Shown piece by piece: positions 8,423 to 18,119 of a DNA stretch of 64,000 bases (position 1 is the stretch's first letter; each line of letters begins with the position of its first letter). Made by a program: the position numbers and the translations under genes. The stretch comes from Variovorax sp. YR216 (lineage in GTDB: Bacteria; Pseudomonadota; Gammaproteobacteria; Burkholderiales; Burkholderiaceae_C), in NCBI RefSeq assembly GCF_900107745.1, contig NZ_FNRO01000007.1, positions 124,001 to 188,000 on the forward strand, read 5' to 3'. The notes below the pieces were generated by a model. The model searched no databases. It saw nothing but the letters and a program-made list of their open reading frames with translations, and was not told where the DNA came from.

Positions 8423-9409
8423 ATGGACCGCAGACACTTCCTTCACCTTCTCCAGGCCGGCGGCGCGCTGGCCGCGCTCGCGCCGATGAGCCGGGCCTTC
8501 GCCCAGCTCAACGGCAATGCATCGATCATCTCGGGCTTTCCCGCGGGCGGCATGGGCGACAACGTGGCGCGCCCACTCGCGGAAAAGCTGCGCGGCCGCT
8601 ACGCCACCAGCGTGCTGGTCGATGCGAAGACCGGCGCCGGTGGCCGCATCGCAGTGGAATACGTCAAGCGCGCCGCGCCGGACGGGCTGACCATCCTGCA
8701 GATCCCGAGCTCGCCGATGACGCTCTACCCCAGCACTTACCGCAAGCTCAACTACGACCCGCTGACCGATTTCGCGCCGGTGACCACCACCGCCAACTAC
8801 GCCTTCGTGCTCACCGCCGGGCCGGGCCTGCCGGCCGAGATGAAGACGGTGGGCGACTACCTGAAGTGGGCCAAGGCCAATCCCGGACAGGCCAACTACG
8901 GCGTGCCCGCCGCGGGCTCCGCGCTGCATTTCGTCGGGATGATGCTGCAGAAGGCCAGCGGCACGCAGCTCACCGCGGTGGCCTATCGCGGCGGCGCGCC
9001 GCTGCTCAACGATGTGCTGGGCGGCCAGGTGCCGGTGAGCGTGAGCGTGCTCGGCGAGGTGATGCCGTACATCCGCGCCGGCAAGCTGCGCGGCCTGGCG
9101 GTGTCGAGCGCGCAGCGCTCGCCCTTCCTGCCCGACGTGCCCACCTTCGCCGAGCAGGGCTTCAGTGACCTCGTGGTGCAGGAGTGGCTCGGGTGGTTCC
9201 TGCCAGCGCGCACCTCGCCGGACATCGTGCAGCAACTCAACGCACTGGTGCGCGAGGGCCTGCAGTCGCCCGAGTTCATCGAGTCGCTGGCCAAGGTCGG
9301 CCTGCAGCCGATGCACCAGAGTCCCGAGGAATTCGCCCGCATGGTGCGCGCCGACCAGCAGCGCTGGGCGCCCATCGTGAAGGCAGCCAACTTCACGGCG
9401 GAGGATTGA
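8423..9409 (+). CDS. Bug-family (TctC-like) periplasmic solute receptor, Tat-type signal
   Basis: 328 residues. The N-terminus DRRHFLHLL plus a hydrophobic stretch and an AFA cleavage site looks like a twin-arginine signal, unlike the Sec signal of the paralogue at 5433-6410. The mature part keeps the Bug fold markers (GFPAGGMGDNVARPLA, then the VAYRGGAPLLNDVLGGQVP block). The ATG at 8423 follows AGGAGACAAGCC. It is first in a three-gene operon, 2 bases before the ThDP enzyme. Again no TctAB partner is nearby. Inferred role: periplasmic capture of the operon's substrate or ligand. Confidence 0.87.
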   Translation: MDRRHFLHLLQAGGALAALAPMSRAFAQLNGNASIISGFPAGGMGDNVARPLAEKLRGRYATSVLVDAKTGAGGRIAVEYVKRAAPDGLTILQIPSSPMTLYPSTYRKLNYDPLTDFAPVTTTANYAFVLTAGPGLPAEMKTVGDYLKWAKANPGQANYGVPAAGSALHFVGMMLQKASGTQLTAVAYRGGAPLLNDVLGGQVPVSVSVLGEVMPYIRAGKLRGLAVSSAQRSPFLPDVPTFAEQGFSDLVVQEWLGWFLPARTSPDIVQQLNALVREGLQSPEFIESLAKVGLQPMHQSPEEFARMVRADQQRWAPIVKAANFTAED

Positions 9410-9411
9410 CG

Positions 9412-11154
9412 GTGGCAGTCGTGCAACTGAATGGCGCGCAGGTTCTCACGCGGCTCCTTCTGGCGGAGAAGGTCCGCGACATCTACGGCATCGTCGGCGG
9501 CAAGCTCGGCCCCTTGCTGCATGCGATCTCGCAGCACGAGCAGCTTCGGTTCCTGGGCGTGCGGCACGAGGCCGCGGGGCCGATGATGGCCGCCGCGACC
9601 TACGCCGGCACCGGGCAGATCGCAGTCGCGCTGGGCGAGATGGGGCCGGGCGGACTCAACCTCGCGTCGGGGCTCGGCGTCGCCTTCGGCAACAACCTGC
9701 CGCTGGTGGCCATCACCACCAACCAGCATCGTGCCGCGAGCTATCCGCACAGCGGCATGTTCATGGATCTCGACACCGTGGCCGTGACCCGGCCCATCAC
9801 CAAGTGGAACGCGGTGGTCCACGACGCGCGGCGCCTGCCAGAGCTGGTGCGCCGCGCATTCCGCGAAGCGCTGAGCGGACGGCCCGGCCCGGTGCATCTG
9901 GATGTTCCGCAGGACGTGCTCAGCCAGCCTTGCCGGATCGATGAATCGGAACTCGAACTTCCGCCTTCTCGCTATCGCGCGCTGGGTCGCATCCGCCCTG
10001 ATGCCGATGACCTTGCACGCGCCGCGGCGCTCATGCGAGCGGCCCGGCGGCCGCTGATCGTGGCCGGTGGCGGCGTGGTCGCCAGCGGTGCGACCGCGCA
10101 GTTGCGCGCACTTGCGCAGCGGTGGGATGCACCCGTGCTGCCGACGCAGATGGCGTTGGGCGTCGTTGCATCGGACAGCCCGCATTTCATCGGCCACGGG
10201 GGTCTGATCGCCGGTCAACCGGTGCGCCAGGCTTTCGAGCGCGCGGACGTTGTCCTTGCAGTCGGGTGCCGATGGTCCTCCTGGATGTGGGATGACCGCG
10301 GACCGCTCGCGCGTCCCTCGCAGCACATGATCAGCATCAACATCGACCCTTCTGCGCTGGGCCAGCCTGCGCTGCATGAGGTGGCGCTGCAGGCCGATGC
10401 AGGCGCAGCACTTGATGATCTGCTGGCCCTCTGCGGCGAAGACATTGCCGGCGGCGTCGATCGAGACTGGCTACCGAGTCTGAGGCAAGCGCGCGCCGCC
10501 TATGAGGCGCGGTTTGCCGAACTCGCCGAGGAGGGCGAACCCGGCCAGCCCATGCATCCCGCAGCACTGGCCCGCGCCATCGGCGAAGCGCTGCCGGCGG
10601 ATGCGCTGGCCGTGTTCGACGGCGGCCACACCACCTTCTGGAGCAACGACCTGACGCCGGTTCGCGACGTTCGCACGCGTTTCCACGAGCCGGGCATGAG
10701 CCACCTGGGATTCGGGCTTCCCTATGCGATTGCGCTGCAAGCGCAGGACCCCGCACGCAAGGTGGCGCTCATCACGGGCGACGGCTCCTTCGGCTTCACG
10801 CTCAACGAGCTGGACACCGCGCGGCGCTATCGGCTTCCGGTGCTCTGCATCCTGCACAACAACGCGGCCTGGGGCATCATCCGCGCCGGACAGCGCAATG
10901 CGCTCGGCTTCGAGCTGGGCACCGCGCTCGACGAGACGGACTACGCGGCCATCGCGCGCGGCTTCGGCTGCCACGGCGAGAGGGTCACGGCGCTGGCCGA
11001 AGTGGGCCCGGCGATCCGGCGCGCGCTGGCCTCGGGCCTGCCGGCGGTGATCGACTGCCAGACCCGCTTCGTGCCGCATCCGGCCATGCCCGCCTTCGGC
11101 AGCATGAACCGCTACGGCTTCGAGGCGTTGTCCGCGCCCGCTGCCGCCCAATGA
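9412..11154 (+). CDS. Thiamine diphosphate-dependent enzyme (acetolactate synthase/benzoylformate decarboxylase family)
   Basis: 580 residues from a GTG start two bases after the receptor stop. The N-terminal PYR domain carries the activating glutamate in RHEAAGPMMAAATYA (about residue 50). A central TPP-enzyme domain includes a G-G-G-V-V-A-S-G turn. The C-terminal PP domain has the GDGSFGF...HNNAAWG cofactor-binding motif. Family members decarboxylate 2-oxoacids or ligate two of them. No small regulatory subunit gene follows, so it is not a housekeeping IlvB. Encoded between a Bug receptor and an HbpS-like protein, it probably converts an imported 2-oxoacid; the substrate is unknown. Confidence 0.82.
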   Translation: MAVVQLNGAQVLTRLLLAEKVRDIYGIVGGKLGPLLHAISQHEQLRFLGVRHEAAGPMMAAATYAGTGQIAVALGEMGPGGLNLASGLGVAFGNNLPLVAITTNQHRAASYPHSGMFMDLDTVAVTRPITKWNAVVHDARRLPELVRRAFREALSGRPGPVHLDVPQDVLSQPCRIDESELELPPSRYRALGRIRPDADDLARAAALMRAARRPLIVAGGGVVASGATAQLRALAQRWDAPVLPTQMALGVVASDSPHFIGHGGLIAGQPVRQAFERADVVLAVGCRWSSWMWDDRGPLARPSQHMISINIDPSALGQPALHEVALQADAGAALDDLLALCGEDIAGGVDRDWLPSLRQARAAYEARFAELAEEGEPGQPMHPAALARAIGEALPADALAVFDGGHTTFWSNDLTPVRDVRTRFHEPGMSHLGFGLPYAIALQAQDPARKVALITGDGSFGFTLNELDTARRYRLPVLCILHNNAAWGIIRAGQRNALGFELGTALDETDYAAIARGFGCHGERVTALAEVGPAIRRALASGLPAVIDCQTRFVPHPAMPAFGSMNRYGFEALSAPAAAQ

Positions 11155-11177
11155 ACTGAAAGACAAGGAACACACTC

Positions 11178-11603
11178 ATGACCCACCTGACCCTGCAGCA
11201 AGCCCAGACCATCATCGACGCCGCATTGAAGAAGTCGAAGGAAGCGGGCTACCAGCCCATGGGCATTGCGGTGCTCGATGCCGCCGGCCACCTCAAGGCC
11301 TTCGCGAGCGAGGACGGCGCCAGCATGTTCCGCTTCGACGTCGCGCGTGCCAAGGCCTGGGGCGCCGTGGGCATGGGCGTGGCCAGCCGCAAGCTCGCCG
11401 AGCGCGCCAAGGACAACCCCAACTTCTTCGTCTCGCTGGCGGCGACCGCCGACGGCAGGTTCCTGCCGCAGACCGGCGCGGTGGTGATCCGCGATGCGGC
11501 CGGCAAGCTGATCGGCGCGGTGGGCGCGAGCGGTGGCACCGGCGACGAGGACGAAGCGATCTGCATCGCCGGCGTGCAGGCCGCGGGCCTCGCGCACGGC
11601 TGA
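11178..11603 (+). CDS. GlcG/HbpS-family (DUF336) protein
   Basis: 141 residues, the full length of this small family. Typical elements are LTLQQAQTIIDAALKKS at the N-terminus, GIAVLDAAGHLKAF, and the C-terminal GAVGASGGTGDEDEAICIAG. HbpS binds haem extracellularly and GlcG accompanies glycolate oxidation, but most members, usually beside catabolic dehydrogenases or ThDP enzymes, have no proven role. There is no signal peptide, so it is cytosolic. It is last in the operon with the ThDP enzyme (23-bp gap) and convergent with idnD. Confidence 0.85.
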   Translation: MTHLTLQQAQTIIDAALKKSKEAGYQPMGIAVLDAAGHLKAFASEDGASMFRFDVARAKAWGAVGMGVASRKLAERAKDNPNFFVSLAATADGRFLPQTGAVVIRDAAGKLIGAVGASGGTGDEDEAICIAGVQAAGLAHG

Positions 11604-11627
11604 GGCCGCGCGGCCCGAACGAGGGCG

Positions 11628-12662
11628 CTACTCGAAACTGAGCAGCACCTTCATCGCCTGCGAGCGGTCCGCCGCCAGCGCGAAGGCGCGCGCGGAATCG
11701 CGGTAGGAGAGCGTCGCCGAGATCAGCGGCTTCACGTCGACCAGCCCCTTGTTCAGCAGCTCCACCGCGACCGCGAATTCCTCGTGGAAGCGGAAGGCAC
11801 CGCGCAGGTCGAACTCCTTCGCGACGATGGTGTTGATCGGCAGCTGGATCTCGCCGCCGGCCAGTCCGAGCTGCACGATGACGCCGCGCGGTCGCAGCGC
11901 CGCGAAGGCGCCGACCAGCGCGCGCGAATTGCCGCTCGCTTCCAGCAGCACGTCGAAGCTGCCCTTGTCGGCGGTGAAGCGTTCGAGGCCGTCGGGTTGC
12001 TCGGCCACGTTGATCGCTTCATCGGCACCCACCTTGAGCGCCTTGCCCAGCGTGTGGTTGCCGACGTCGGTCGCCACGATGTGCGACGCGCCCGCGCGCC
12101 GTGCCGCGATGATCGCGAGCGCGCCGATCGGCCCGCAGCCGGTGACGAGCACCCGCTTGCCCAGCAGCGGCCCGGCGCGTCGCACCGCATGCAGCGCGAC
12201 CGACAATGGCTCGGCCATTGCGCCTTCGCCGTCGCTCACCGAATCGGCGAGGCGATGCGCCTGCCATTGCTCCACCACGATCTGCTGGCGGAACGCGCCC
12301 TGCACATGCGGCGTGCGCATCGCACTGCCGTAGTAGCGCATGTCGAGGCAGTGGTTCTGCAGGCCCTCCTGGCAGTACTTGCAGAGCCCGCAGGGGCGGC
12401 TCGGGCTGATCGCCACGCGCTCGCCGGCCTTGAAGGAGGTGCTCGGGCCGGCGGCTTCGATCATCCCGGCCACTTCATGGCCGAGCACCATCGGCTCCTG
12501 GATGCGCACGGTGCCGAATCCGCCGTGCTGGTAGTAGTGCAGGTCCGAGCCGCAGATGCCGCCGCAGCGCACGCGCACGAGCAACTGGCCCGCTTCGAGT
12601 TCGGGCGTCGGGACTTCCTCGACGCGCAGGTCGCCGGGGGCGTGAATGACAAGGGCTTCCAT
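11628..12662 (-). CDS. idnD: L-idonate 5-dehydrogenase-like zinc alcohol dehydrogenase
   Basis: 344 residues, medium-chain dehydrogenase family. The catalytic zinc site is CGGICGSDLHYY plus GHE in VLGHEVAG. The structural zinc loop has four cysteines (CGLCKYCQEGLQNHC). The NAD-binding turn is VTGCGPIGALA. IdnD oxidises L-idonate to 5-keto-D-gluconate. It is the last gene of a minus-strand operon that also encodes IdnO and a gluconokinase, which supports the idonate/ketogluconate assignment over a generic sorbitol-type dehydrogenase. Confidence 0.82.
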   Translation of the reverse strand: MEALVIHAPGDLRVEEVPTPELEAGQLLVRVRCGGICGSDLHYYQHGGFGTVRIQEPMVLGHEVAGMIEAAGPSTSFKAGERVAISPSRPCGLCKYCQEGLQNHCLDMRYYGSAMRTPHVQGAFRQQIVVEQWQAHRLADSVSDGEGAMAEPLSVALHAVRRAGPLLGKRVLVTGCGPIGALAIIAARRAGASHIVATDVGNHTLGKALKVGADEAINVAEQPDGLERFTADKGSFDVLLEASGNSRALVGAFAALRPRGVIVQLGLAGGEIQLPINTIVAKEFDLRGAFRFHEEFAVAVELLNKGLVDVKPLISATLSYRDSARAFALAADRSQAMKVLLSFE

Positions 12663-12681
12663 AGTGTTCGTGTCCGTTGGT

Positions 12682-13429
<748 letters not shown>

Positions 13430-13455
<26 letters not shown>

Positions 13456-13978
13456 AAGTGTCTCCAGTCGTTCCGGTTGTGATTTCCGATTCTTCGAGCC
13501 AGCGCAGGACCGCGTCGCACTGCGCGTGCACCGGCGCCATGGCGCTGCTGAGAAACACCCCGGGTTCGCCGGTGGGCGGTTCGAGCACCAGGAACTGGTT
13601 GTCGACCAGACTGGCCGGGAACAGGTGCCCCGGCCGGGCGGCCACACGTGCCTTCGACGCCTCGCGGCTGATCTCGAGGTAGACGATCTTCAGCGAAGGC
13701 TCCGTGCGGCGCAAGCGATCGCGGTAGTCCCGCTTGAGCGCGGAACAGGTGAGCACCGCGTGGTCCGGTGCGGCGGCCAGCAGCGCGCCGAGCTTCGCGA
13801 GCCAGGGTTCCCTGTCGTTGTCGTTCAGCGCAATGCCGCGGCGCATCTTGTCCTGGCTCTCGGGCAGGTGATGGTCGTCGCCTTCGATGAGCAGGCCATT
13901 CAGCGCATGCGCGAGCGCCGCGGCCACCGTCGACTTGCCGCAACCGGCGACACCCATGACGAGCAGCTTGTGCGGCAT
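13430..13978 (-). CDS. gntK: Gluconokinase (GntK/IdnK type)
   Basis: 182 residues, typical of the short P-loop gluconokinases. The Walker A motif is GVAGCGKST at residues 9-17. It is followed by EGDDHHLPESQDKMRRGIAL, which shows the family's substrate-binding D-H-H/M-R-G-I segment, and ALKRDYRDRLR. It phosphorylates D-gluconate to 6-phosphogluconate for the Entner-Doudoroff or pentose phosphate route. It lies 3 bases after the hydroxyacid dehydrogenase gene and overlaps idnO, so it belongs to the LysR-linked sugar-acid operon. Confidence 0.9.
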
Positions 13979-13981
13979 GGC

Positions 13982-14977
13982 TCAGTCCGCAAGCACTTCG
14001 GGATTGACCGGCGTCGGCGGACGGCCTGCACTGGTGCCGAAACCCAGCGCGGCGATCAGGTTGTCGGCCGTGAGCGATGCCATGGCAAGCCGCGTGCGCA
14101 CCGAGGCGCTGCCAATGTGCGGCGTGAGCACCACATTCGGCACCGTGAGCAGGTCCGGATGGATGTCCGGTTCGCCTTCGAAGACATCGAGACCGGCGGC
14201 GGCGATGGTGCGGTCGCGCAGCGCCTGTGCCAATGCTGCGTCGTCAACGATGCCGCCGCGCGCGATGTTGGTCAGCGTGGCGGTCGGCTTCATCAGCGAC
14301 AGTTCGGCCGCGCCGATGACGTGGTGCGCAGAAGGCGAGTAGGGCAGCACCAGCACGAGGTGGTCGGCTTCCTTGAGCAATGTCTGCTTGTCGACGTAGC
14401 GCGCACCGCAGCCGGACTCCAGCGCTTCGGGCAGGCGCGAGCGGTTGTGATAGATCACCTTCATGCCGAAGCCGGCCGCCCCGCGTCGCGCGATCGCCTG
14501 CCCGATGCGGCCCATGCCGAGGATGCCGAGCGTGGCGCCATAGACGTCGCTGCCGACGAACATGTCGTAGATGCCGGTGCGGGTCCAGCCGCCGCCGCGC
14601 AGGAAGCGCTCGGATTCGGTGATCCGGCGAGCGGTCGCCATCATGAGCGCGAAGCCGAAGTCGGCGGTGGTTTCGGTCAGCACGTCGGGCGTGTTGGTCA
14701 CGAGCACGCCGCGCCTCGTGCAGGCCGCGACATCGATGTTGTTGTAGCCGACGCCGACGTTGCAGACCGCCTTGAGCGACGGACAGGCATCGAGCAGCGA
14801 AGCATCGATGCGCTCGCTGCCGGTGCTCATGACGCCCAGTTTGCCCTGCAGGCGACCCCTGAGTTCGTCGCGGCTCCAGGGTGTGTCCGACGGGTTGTCC
14901 TCCACGTCGAAATGCGCGCGAAGACGGGCGGTGATGTCGGGGAAGGTGGCTCGCGTGACGAGGATCGATGGGCGCAC
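13982..14977 (-). CDS. ghrB: D-isomer 2-hydroxyacid dehydrogenase (GhrB/2-ketogluconate reductase-like)
   Basis: 331 residues with the complete D-2-hydroxyacid dehydrogenase layout. The dinucleotide motif is GILGMGRIGQA. The catalytic arginine is in NIARGGIVD, the glutamate in DVFEGEPD, and the histidine in LTPHIGSAS. GhrB-type enzymes reduce glyoxylate, hydroxypyruvate and 2-ketogluconate. Neighbours allow either role: reduction of 2-keto-sugar acids with IdnD/IdnO/GntK, or of glyoxylate released by the RraA-like aldolase encoded immediately upstream (17-bp gap). Confidence 0.83.
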   Translation of the reverse strand: MRPSILVTRATFPDITARLRAHFDVEDNPSDTPWSRDELRGRLQGKLGVMSTGSERIDASLLDACPSLKAVCNVGVGYNNIDVAACTRRGVLVTNTPDVLTETTADFGFALMMATARRITESERFLRGGGWTRTGIYDMFVGSDVYGATLGILGMGRIGQAIARRGAAGFGMKVIYHNRSRLPEALESGCGARYVDKQTLLKEADHLVLVLPYSPSAHHVIGAAELSLMKPTATLTNIARGGIVDDAALAQALRDRTIAAAGLDVFEGEPDIHPDLLTVPNVVLTPHIGSASVRTRLAMASLTADNLIAALGFGTSAGRPPTPVNPEVLAD

Positions 14978-14994
14978 GTTGTCTCCAGAAGCGA

Positions 14995-15666
14995 TCAGTT
15001 GTTGCAGCGCGCCTCGAGCGCGTCGATGAAGGACCGGTCCCAGCGGCCTTCCTTCATGGCCTTGATCGTCTCTGCTTCGGCGGCCAGGTGCGCAAGCGCC
15101 TTCTCGATCAGCAGCGCGGCTTCGTCCGGCGCGAAGGCCAGCAGCCCGTCCTGGTCGCCGACCACGATGTCGCCGGGATTGACCACCATCCCGCCCACGG
15201 ATACCGGCACGTTGATCTCGCCGGGGCCGTCCTTGTAGGGGCCGCGATGCGTGATGCCGCGCGCGTACACCGGGAACTCCCGCTCGCGGATTTCCGCGAC
15301 GTCGCGGATCGCGCCGTCGATCACCACGCCCTGCACGCCAATCTGCGCCGCATAGAACGACAGGATGCCGCCGACCACTGCGTTGTTGAGGTCGCCGCCC
15401 GCATCGACCACCAGCACGTCGCCGGGGCGGCAGAACTCGAGGGCGCGAAGGTAGGTCAGGTTGTCGCCGCCGCGCGAGCGCGCGGTGACCGCGGTGCCCG
15501 CCATGGTCGGTGCGACCGGGCGGTGGTACGGGTGGAGCCCGCTCGTACCGATGTTGCGATGCATGTTGTCACTGAGCGCCGCGACGGGGATCTCGCGCAG
15601 CGCGGCGAGGATCTTCGGGTCGACCGAGGGGGACGACGGGTTCTTCCGGATGGCTTTGTAGGGCAT
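14995..15666 (-). CDS. RraA-like aldolase (HMG/CHA aldolase or oxaloacetate decarboxylase family)
   Basis: 223 residues from the ATG at 15666. The family's catalytic signature is clear: GGDLNNAVVGGILSFYAAQIG and then GVVIDGAIRDVAEI, with the R-D pair that positions metal and substrate. Relatives cleave 4-hydroxy-4-methyl-2-oxoglutarate and similar 4-hydroxy-2-oxoacids by retro-aldol reaction, decarboxylate oxaloacetate, or (RraA itself) inhibit RNase E. A catabolic aldolase role is favoured here because an aminotransferase and a hydroxyacid dehydrogenase flank it in one operon. The substrate is inference. Confidence 0.8.
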   Translation of the reverse strand: MPYKAIRKNPSSPSVDPKILAALREIPVAALSDNMHRNIGTSGLHPYHRPVAPTMAGTAVTARSRGGDNLTYLRALEFCRPGDVLVVDAGGDLNNAVVGGILSFYAAQIGVQGVVIDGAIRDVAEIREREFPVYARGITHRGPYKDGPGEINVPVSVGGMVVNPGDIVVGDQDGLLAFAPDEAALLIEKALAHLAAEAETIKAMKEGRWDRSFIDALEARCNN

Positions 15667-15683
15667 GGTGCTTCCTTCAATGT

Positions 15684-16892
15684 TCAGCGCAGCTCGGCGA
15701 CCGCCCGCGCGATGCGCGTGCAGCCTTCCTCGAGGGTTTCGATGGCGGTGGCGATCGACAGGCGGAAGTACGGCGAGAGACCGTAGGCCGTGCCCGCCAC
15801 CGTCGCGACGCCTGCGCTTTCCAGCAGGTACATCACGACATCGCCGTCTTCGTTCAACTGCTTGCCGGAGGGCGTTGTCTTGCCGATCAGGCCGGAACAG
15901 TTGATGTAGAGATAGAACGCGCCCGGAGGCGTCGCGCAGCTGAGTCCCGGAATCGCGTTGATGAGCGCGAGCGTCCGGTCGCGCCGCTGCTTGTAGACGG
16001 CCACGCTCTCGGAAACAAAGCTCTGGTCGCCATTGAGCGCTGCTGCCGCCGCGGCCTGGCTGACGGAGCAGCAGTTGCCGGTGGACTGCGACAGCAGCGT
16101 GTCCATCGCGACGATCAGGTCCCGCGGTCCGGCCGCGTAGCCGATGCGCCAGCCGGTCATCGCGTAGGTCTTCGACACGCCGTTGACCACCAGCGTGCGG
16201 TCGCGCAGCGCGGGTTCGACCGCCAGGATGTGCGGCGTGGACTGGCCGTCGAAGCGGATGTGCTCGTAGATGTCGTCGGTCATCACCATCACGTCCGGGT
16301 GCCGCAGGAGCACGTCGGCGAGCGCGCGGTACTCGGCGGCGGTGTAGCTCGCGCCGGTCGGGTTGCTCGGCGAATTGATGAGCAGCCAGCGCGTGCGCGG
16401 CGTGATCGCCGCCTCGAGCTGCGCCGGCGTGAGCTTGAAACCGTTGGCTTCGGGGCAGGCGACGGTCACCGGGGCGCCTTCGCACGCCAGCACCATGTCC
16501 GGGTACGACACCCAGTAGGGCGCGGGAATGATCACCTCGTCGCCGGGTTCGAGCGTGACCGCGAGCGCGTTGTAGATCGCGCTCTTGGCGCCGCTGGTGG
16601 CGATGATCTCGTTCATCTCGTACCGCAGGCCGTTCTCCCGCTCCAGCTTGGCGACGATCGCCTGCCGCAGCTCGACCGTGCCGGCCATCAGCGTGTAGCG
16701 GGTCGCGCCCTTGTCCATGGCTTCGGCCGCGGCGCGGCGGATGTGCTGCGGCGTGTCGAAGTCGGGCTCGCCCACCACCAGGTTGACGATCGACTTGCCC
16801 TGGCGACGCAGTTCATTGGCACGGTCGGCGGCAGAGGTGCTCGGCGACGGCTTGATTCGCCGGACGCGGGCGGCGATGCGGGAGGTGTTCAC
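15684..16892 (-). CDS. PLP-dependent aminotransferase, class I/II
   Basis: 402 residues, fold-type I aminotransferase of the aspartate/tyrosine group. The glycine-rich substrate segment is VVGEPDFDTP, the PLP-phosphate/ring region is SPSNPTGA, the Schiff-base lysine is in NGVSKTYAMTGWRIG, and the C-terminal carboxylate-binding arginine is in FRLSIA. I chose GTG at 16892 over ATG at 16919, because the predicted -10 (16929-16934) would put the ATG almost at the transcript's first base. It opens the minus-strand operon down to idnD and would convert an amino acid to its 2-oxoacid for the RraA-like aldolase. Confidence 0.85.
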   Translation of the reverse strand: MNTSRIAARVRRIKPSPSTSAADRANELRRQGKSIVNLVVGEPDFDTPQHIRRAAAEAMDKGATRYTLMAGTVELRQAIVAKLERENGLRYEMNEIIATSGAKSAIYNALAVTLEPGDEVIIPAPYWVSYPDMVLACEGAPVTVACPEANGFKLTPAQLEAAITPRTRWLLINSPSNPTGASYTAAEYRALADVLLRHPDVMVMTDDIYEHIRFDGQSTPHILAVEPALRDRTLVVNGVSKTYAMTGWRIGYAAGPRDLIVAMDTLLSQSTGNCCSVSQAAAAAALNGDQSFVSESVAVYKQRRDRTLALINAIPGLSCATPPGAFYLYINCSGLIGKTTPSGKQLNEDGDVVMYLLESAGVATVAGTAYGLSPYFRLSIATAIETLEEGCTRIARAVAELR

Positions 16893-16928
16893 GGCTCTTC
16901 CTTGGGGTGGGGGATGCATTGGGGCGTA

Positions 16929-16993
16929 ACGGTACGCAGATCGCTCCCACTCGGCCAAGACAAGTTCGCTCTGGTTCGATAGGCAGAGCTTAT
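16929..16993 (-). promoter_or_regulatory. LysR operator-promoter module 1 (aminotransferase operon)
   Basis: Read on the minus strand it begins ATAAG-CTCTG-CCTAT (16993-16979; a T-N11-A and ATA-N9-TAT type box). It continues with CAGAG, GTCTTGGC and a -35-like TTGGCC (16958-16953). An 18-bp spacer leads to a -10-like TACCGT (16934-16929). Two other copies of the same arrangement occur at 18013 and 22846. The palindrome centre lies about 65 bp before the predicted start, the classical recognition-site distance for LysR activators. The LysR gene starts 71 bp away on the other strand. Confidence 0.65.
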
Positions 16994-17063
16994 GGTGCGG
17001 CCCGATAGGCACTGCGGCGCCCCGGTGCTAGGCTCGGGCTTGGCTTTTGCTTGGGGAGAAGGC

Positions 17064-18002
17064 GTGAACCTCAGACGCCTCAAATACTTCGTCAAGATCG
17101 TGGACATCGGCAGCCTGACGCAGGCCGCCGAAGTACTTTTCATTGCCCAGCCGGCCCTGAGCCAGCAGCTCGCGACGCTCGAAGGCGAAGTGCGGCAGCA
17201 GCTGCTGGTGCGCACCAAGCGCGGCGTCACGCCGACCGAGGCCGGCAAGGTGCTCTACCGCCACGCCCAGATCATCCTGCGGCAATGCGAGCAGGCGCGG
17301 GTCGACATGGAAGCGGCGGGCGAGGGGCTCTCGGGGCAGGTGTCGGTGGGCCTCGCGCCGGGCACCGCGGCCTCGGCGCTTTCGCTGCCGCTGCTGCGCA
17401 CGGTGCGCGCGCGCCATCCGGGCATCCTGCTTTACCTCAACGAGAACTACGGCACCACGCTGAGCGAGCTGATCATGAACGGCCGAATGGACCTCGCCGT
17501 TCTTTATGGCGACAAGGCGATCCACGGGCTGACCTTCCTGCCGCTGCTCAAGGAGCCGCTGTACCTCGTCGGGCCGGCGACCACGCCCGCCCCGGCCGCG
17601 CCGGTGCGCCTGGCCGATCTGCGCGACATCGAGCTGATGCTGCCGCGACCGTACAACGTTGTTCGCAAATTGGTCGACGCCGCCTTCGTGCGCGCGGGCA
17701 TGGTGCCGCACGTGGTGGCGGAGATCGAATCGGCGTTCACGCTCACCGCCGCGATCGCGGACGGGCTGGGCGCGAGCATCCTGCCCGCCTCCATGGCGCG
17801 CGAAGTCGTCGCAGCCTGCGGCGCGTGGCAGTTCCAGATCGTGGAGCCGGTGATCGAGGCGCCGCTCGCGCTGTGCCAGTCGGACCATCTGCCGCTCTCC
17901 GAGCCCGCGCAGGCGGTCAAGGACATCCTGCTCGAACTGGTGGTAGACCTCGCGGGCACCGTTGCCTCCACGCCGGAGCCGGAGCTGACCGTGCTGTCCT
18001 GA
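17064..18002 (+). CDS. LysR-family regulator, Nac-like
   Basis: 312 residues from a GTG start preceded by GGGGAGAAGGC. The N-terminal winged helix (NLRRLKYFVKIVDIGSLTQA, then AQPALSQQLATLEGE) closely follows the Nac/CynR branch of LysR proteins, with T-Q-A-A-E-V-L-F-I-A-Q-P-A-L-S-Q-Q-L as recognition helix. The substrate-binding domain covers about residues 90-300. It sits between the aminotransferase operon and the accB operon. All three neighbouring operons carry the same ATA-N9-TAT box, the published consensus of Nac, so this gene is the probable regulator of the whole 12-27 kb region, perhaps under nitrogen limitation. Confidence 0.85.
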   Translation: MNLRRLKYFVKIVDIGSLTQAAEVLFIAQPALSQQLATLEGEVRQQLLVRTKRGVTPTEAGKVLYRHAQIILRQCEQARVDMEAAGEGLSGQVSVGLAPGTAASALSLPLLRTVRARHPGILLYLNENYGTTLSELIMNGRMDLAVLYGDKAIHGLTFLPLLKEPLYLVGPATTPAPAAPVRLADLRDIELMLPRPYNVVRKLVDAAFVRAGMVPHVVAEIESAFTLTAAIADGLGASILPASMAREVVAACGAWQFQIVEPVIEAPLALCQSDHLPLSEPAQAVKDILLELVVDLAGTVASTPEPELTVLS

Positions 18003-18012
18003 CGGACCCGTC

Positions 18013-18077
18013 ATAAGCGGGCCTTATCCCGGCACAGCCAATCCGTCTTTGGCAGCAGGCCGCCGGGCCAGTACCTT
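18013..18077 (+). promoter_or_regulatory. LysR operator-promoter module 2 (accB/accC/pxp operon)
   Basis: The palindrome ATAAG-CGGGC-CTTAT (18013-18027) is followed by CACAG, then TCCGTCTTTGGC, a -35-like TTGGCA (18049-18054), 17 bp and a -10-like TACCTT (18072-18077). Over about 43 bases it matches the copy at 22846 closely, including the non-palindromic CACAG and TCCGTCTT words. It ends 42 bases before the accB-like start codon and begins 10 bases after the LysR stop. Confidence 0.68.
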
Positions 18078-18119
18078 TCATGCCAACAAAGGACGTTCTG
18101 TCTCGACGACGGACCCGGC

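Noticed and set aside
11604..11615. GGCCGCGCGGCC palindrome between the convergent HbpS-like and idnD genes
   Set aside because: Pure G/C 12-mer without a T-run; expected by chance in this composition and not a convincing terminator.
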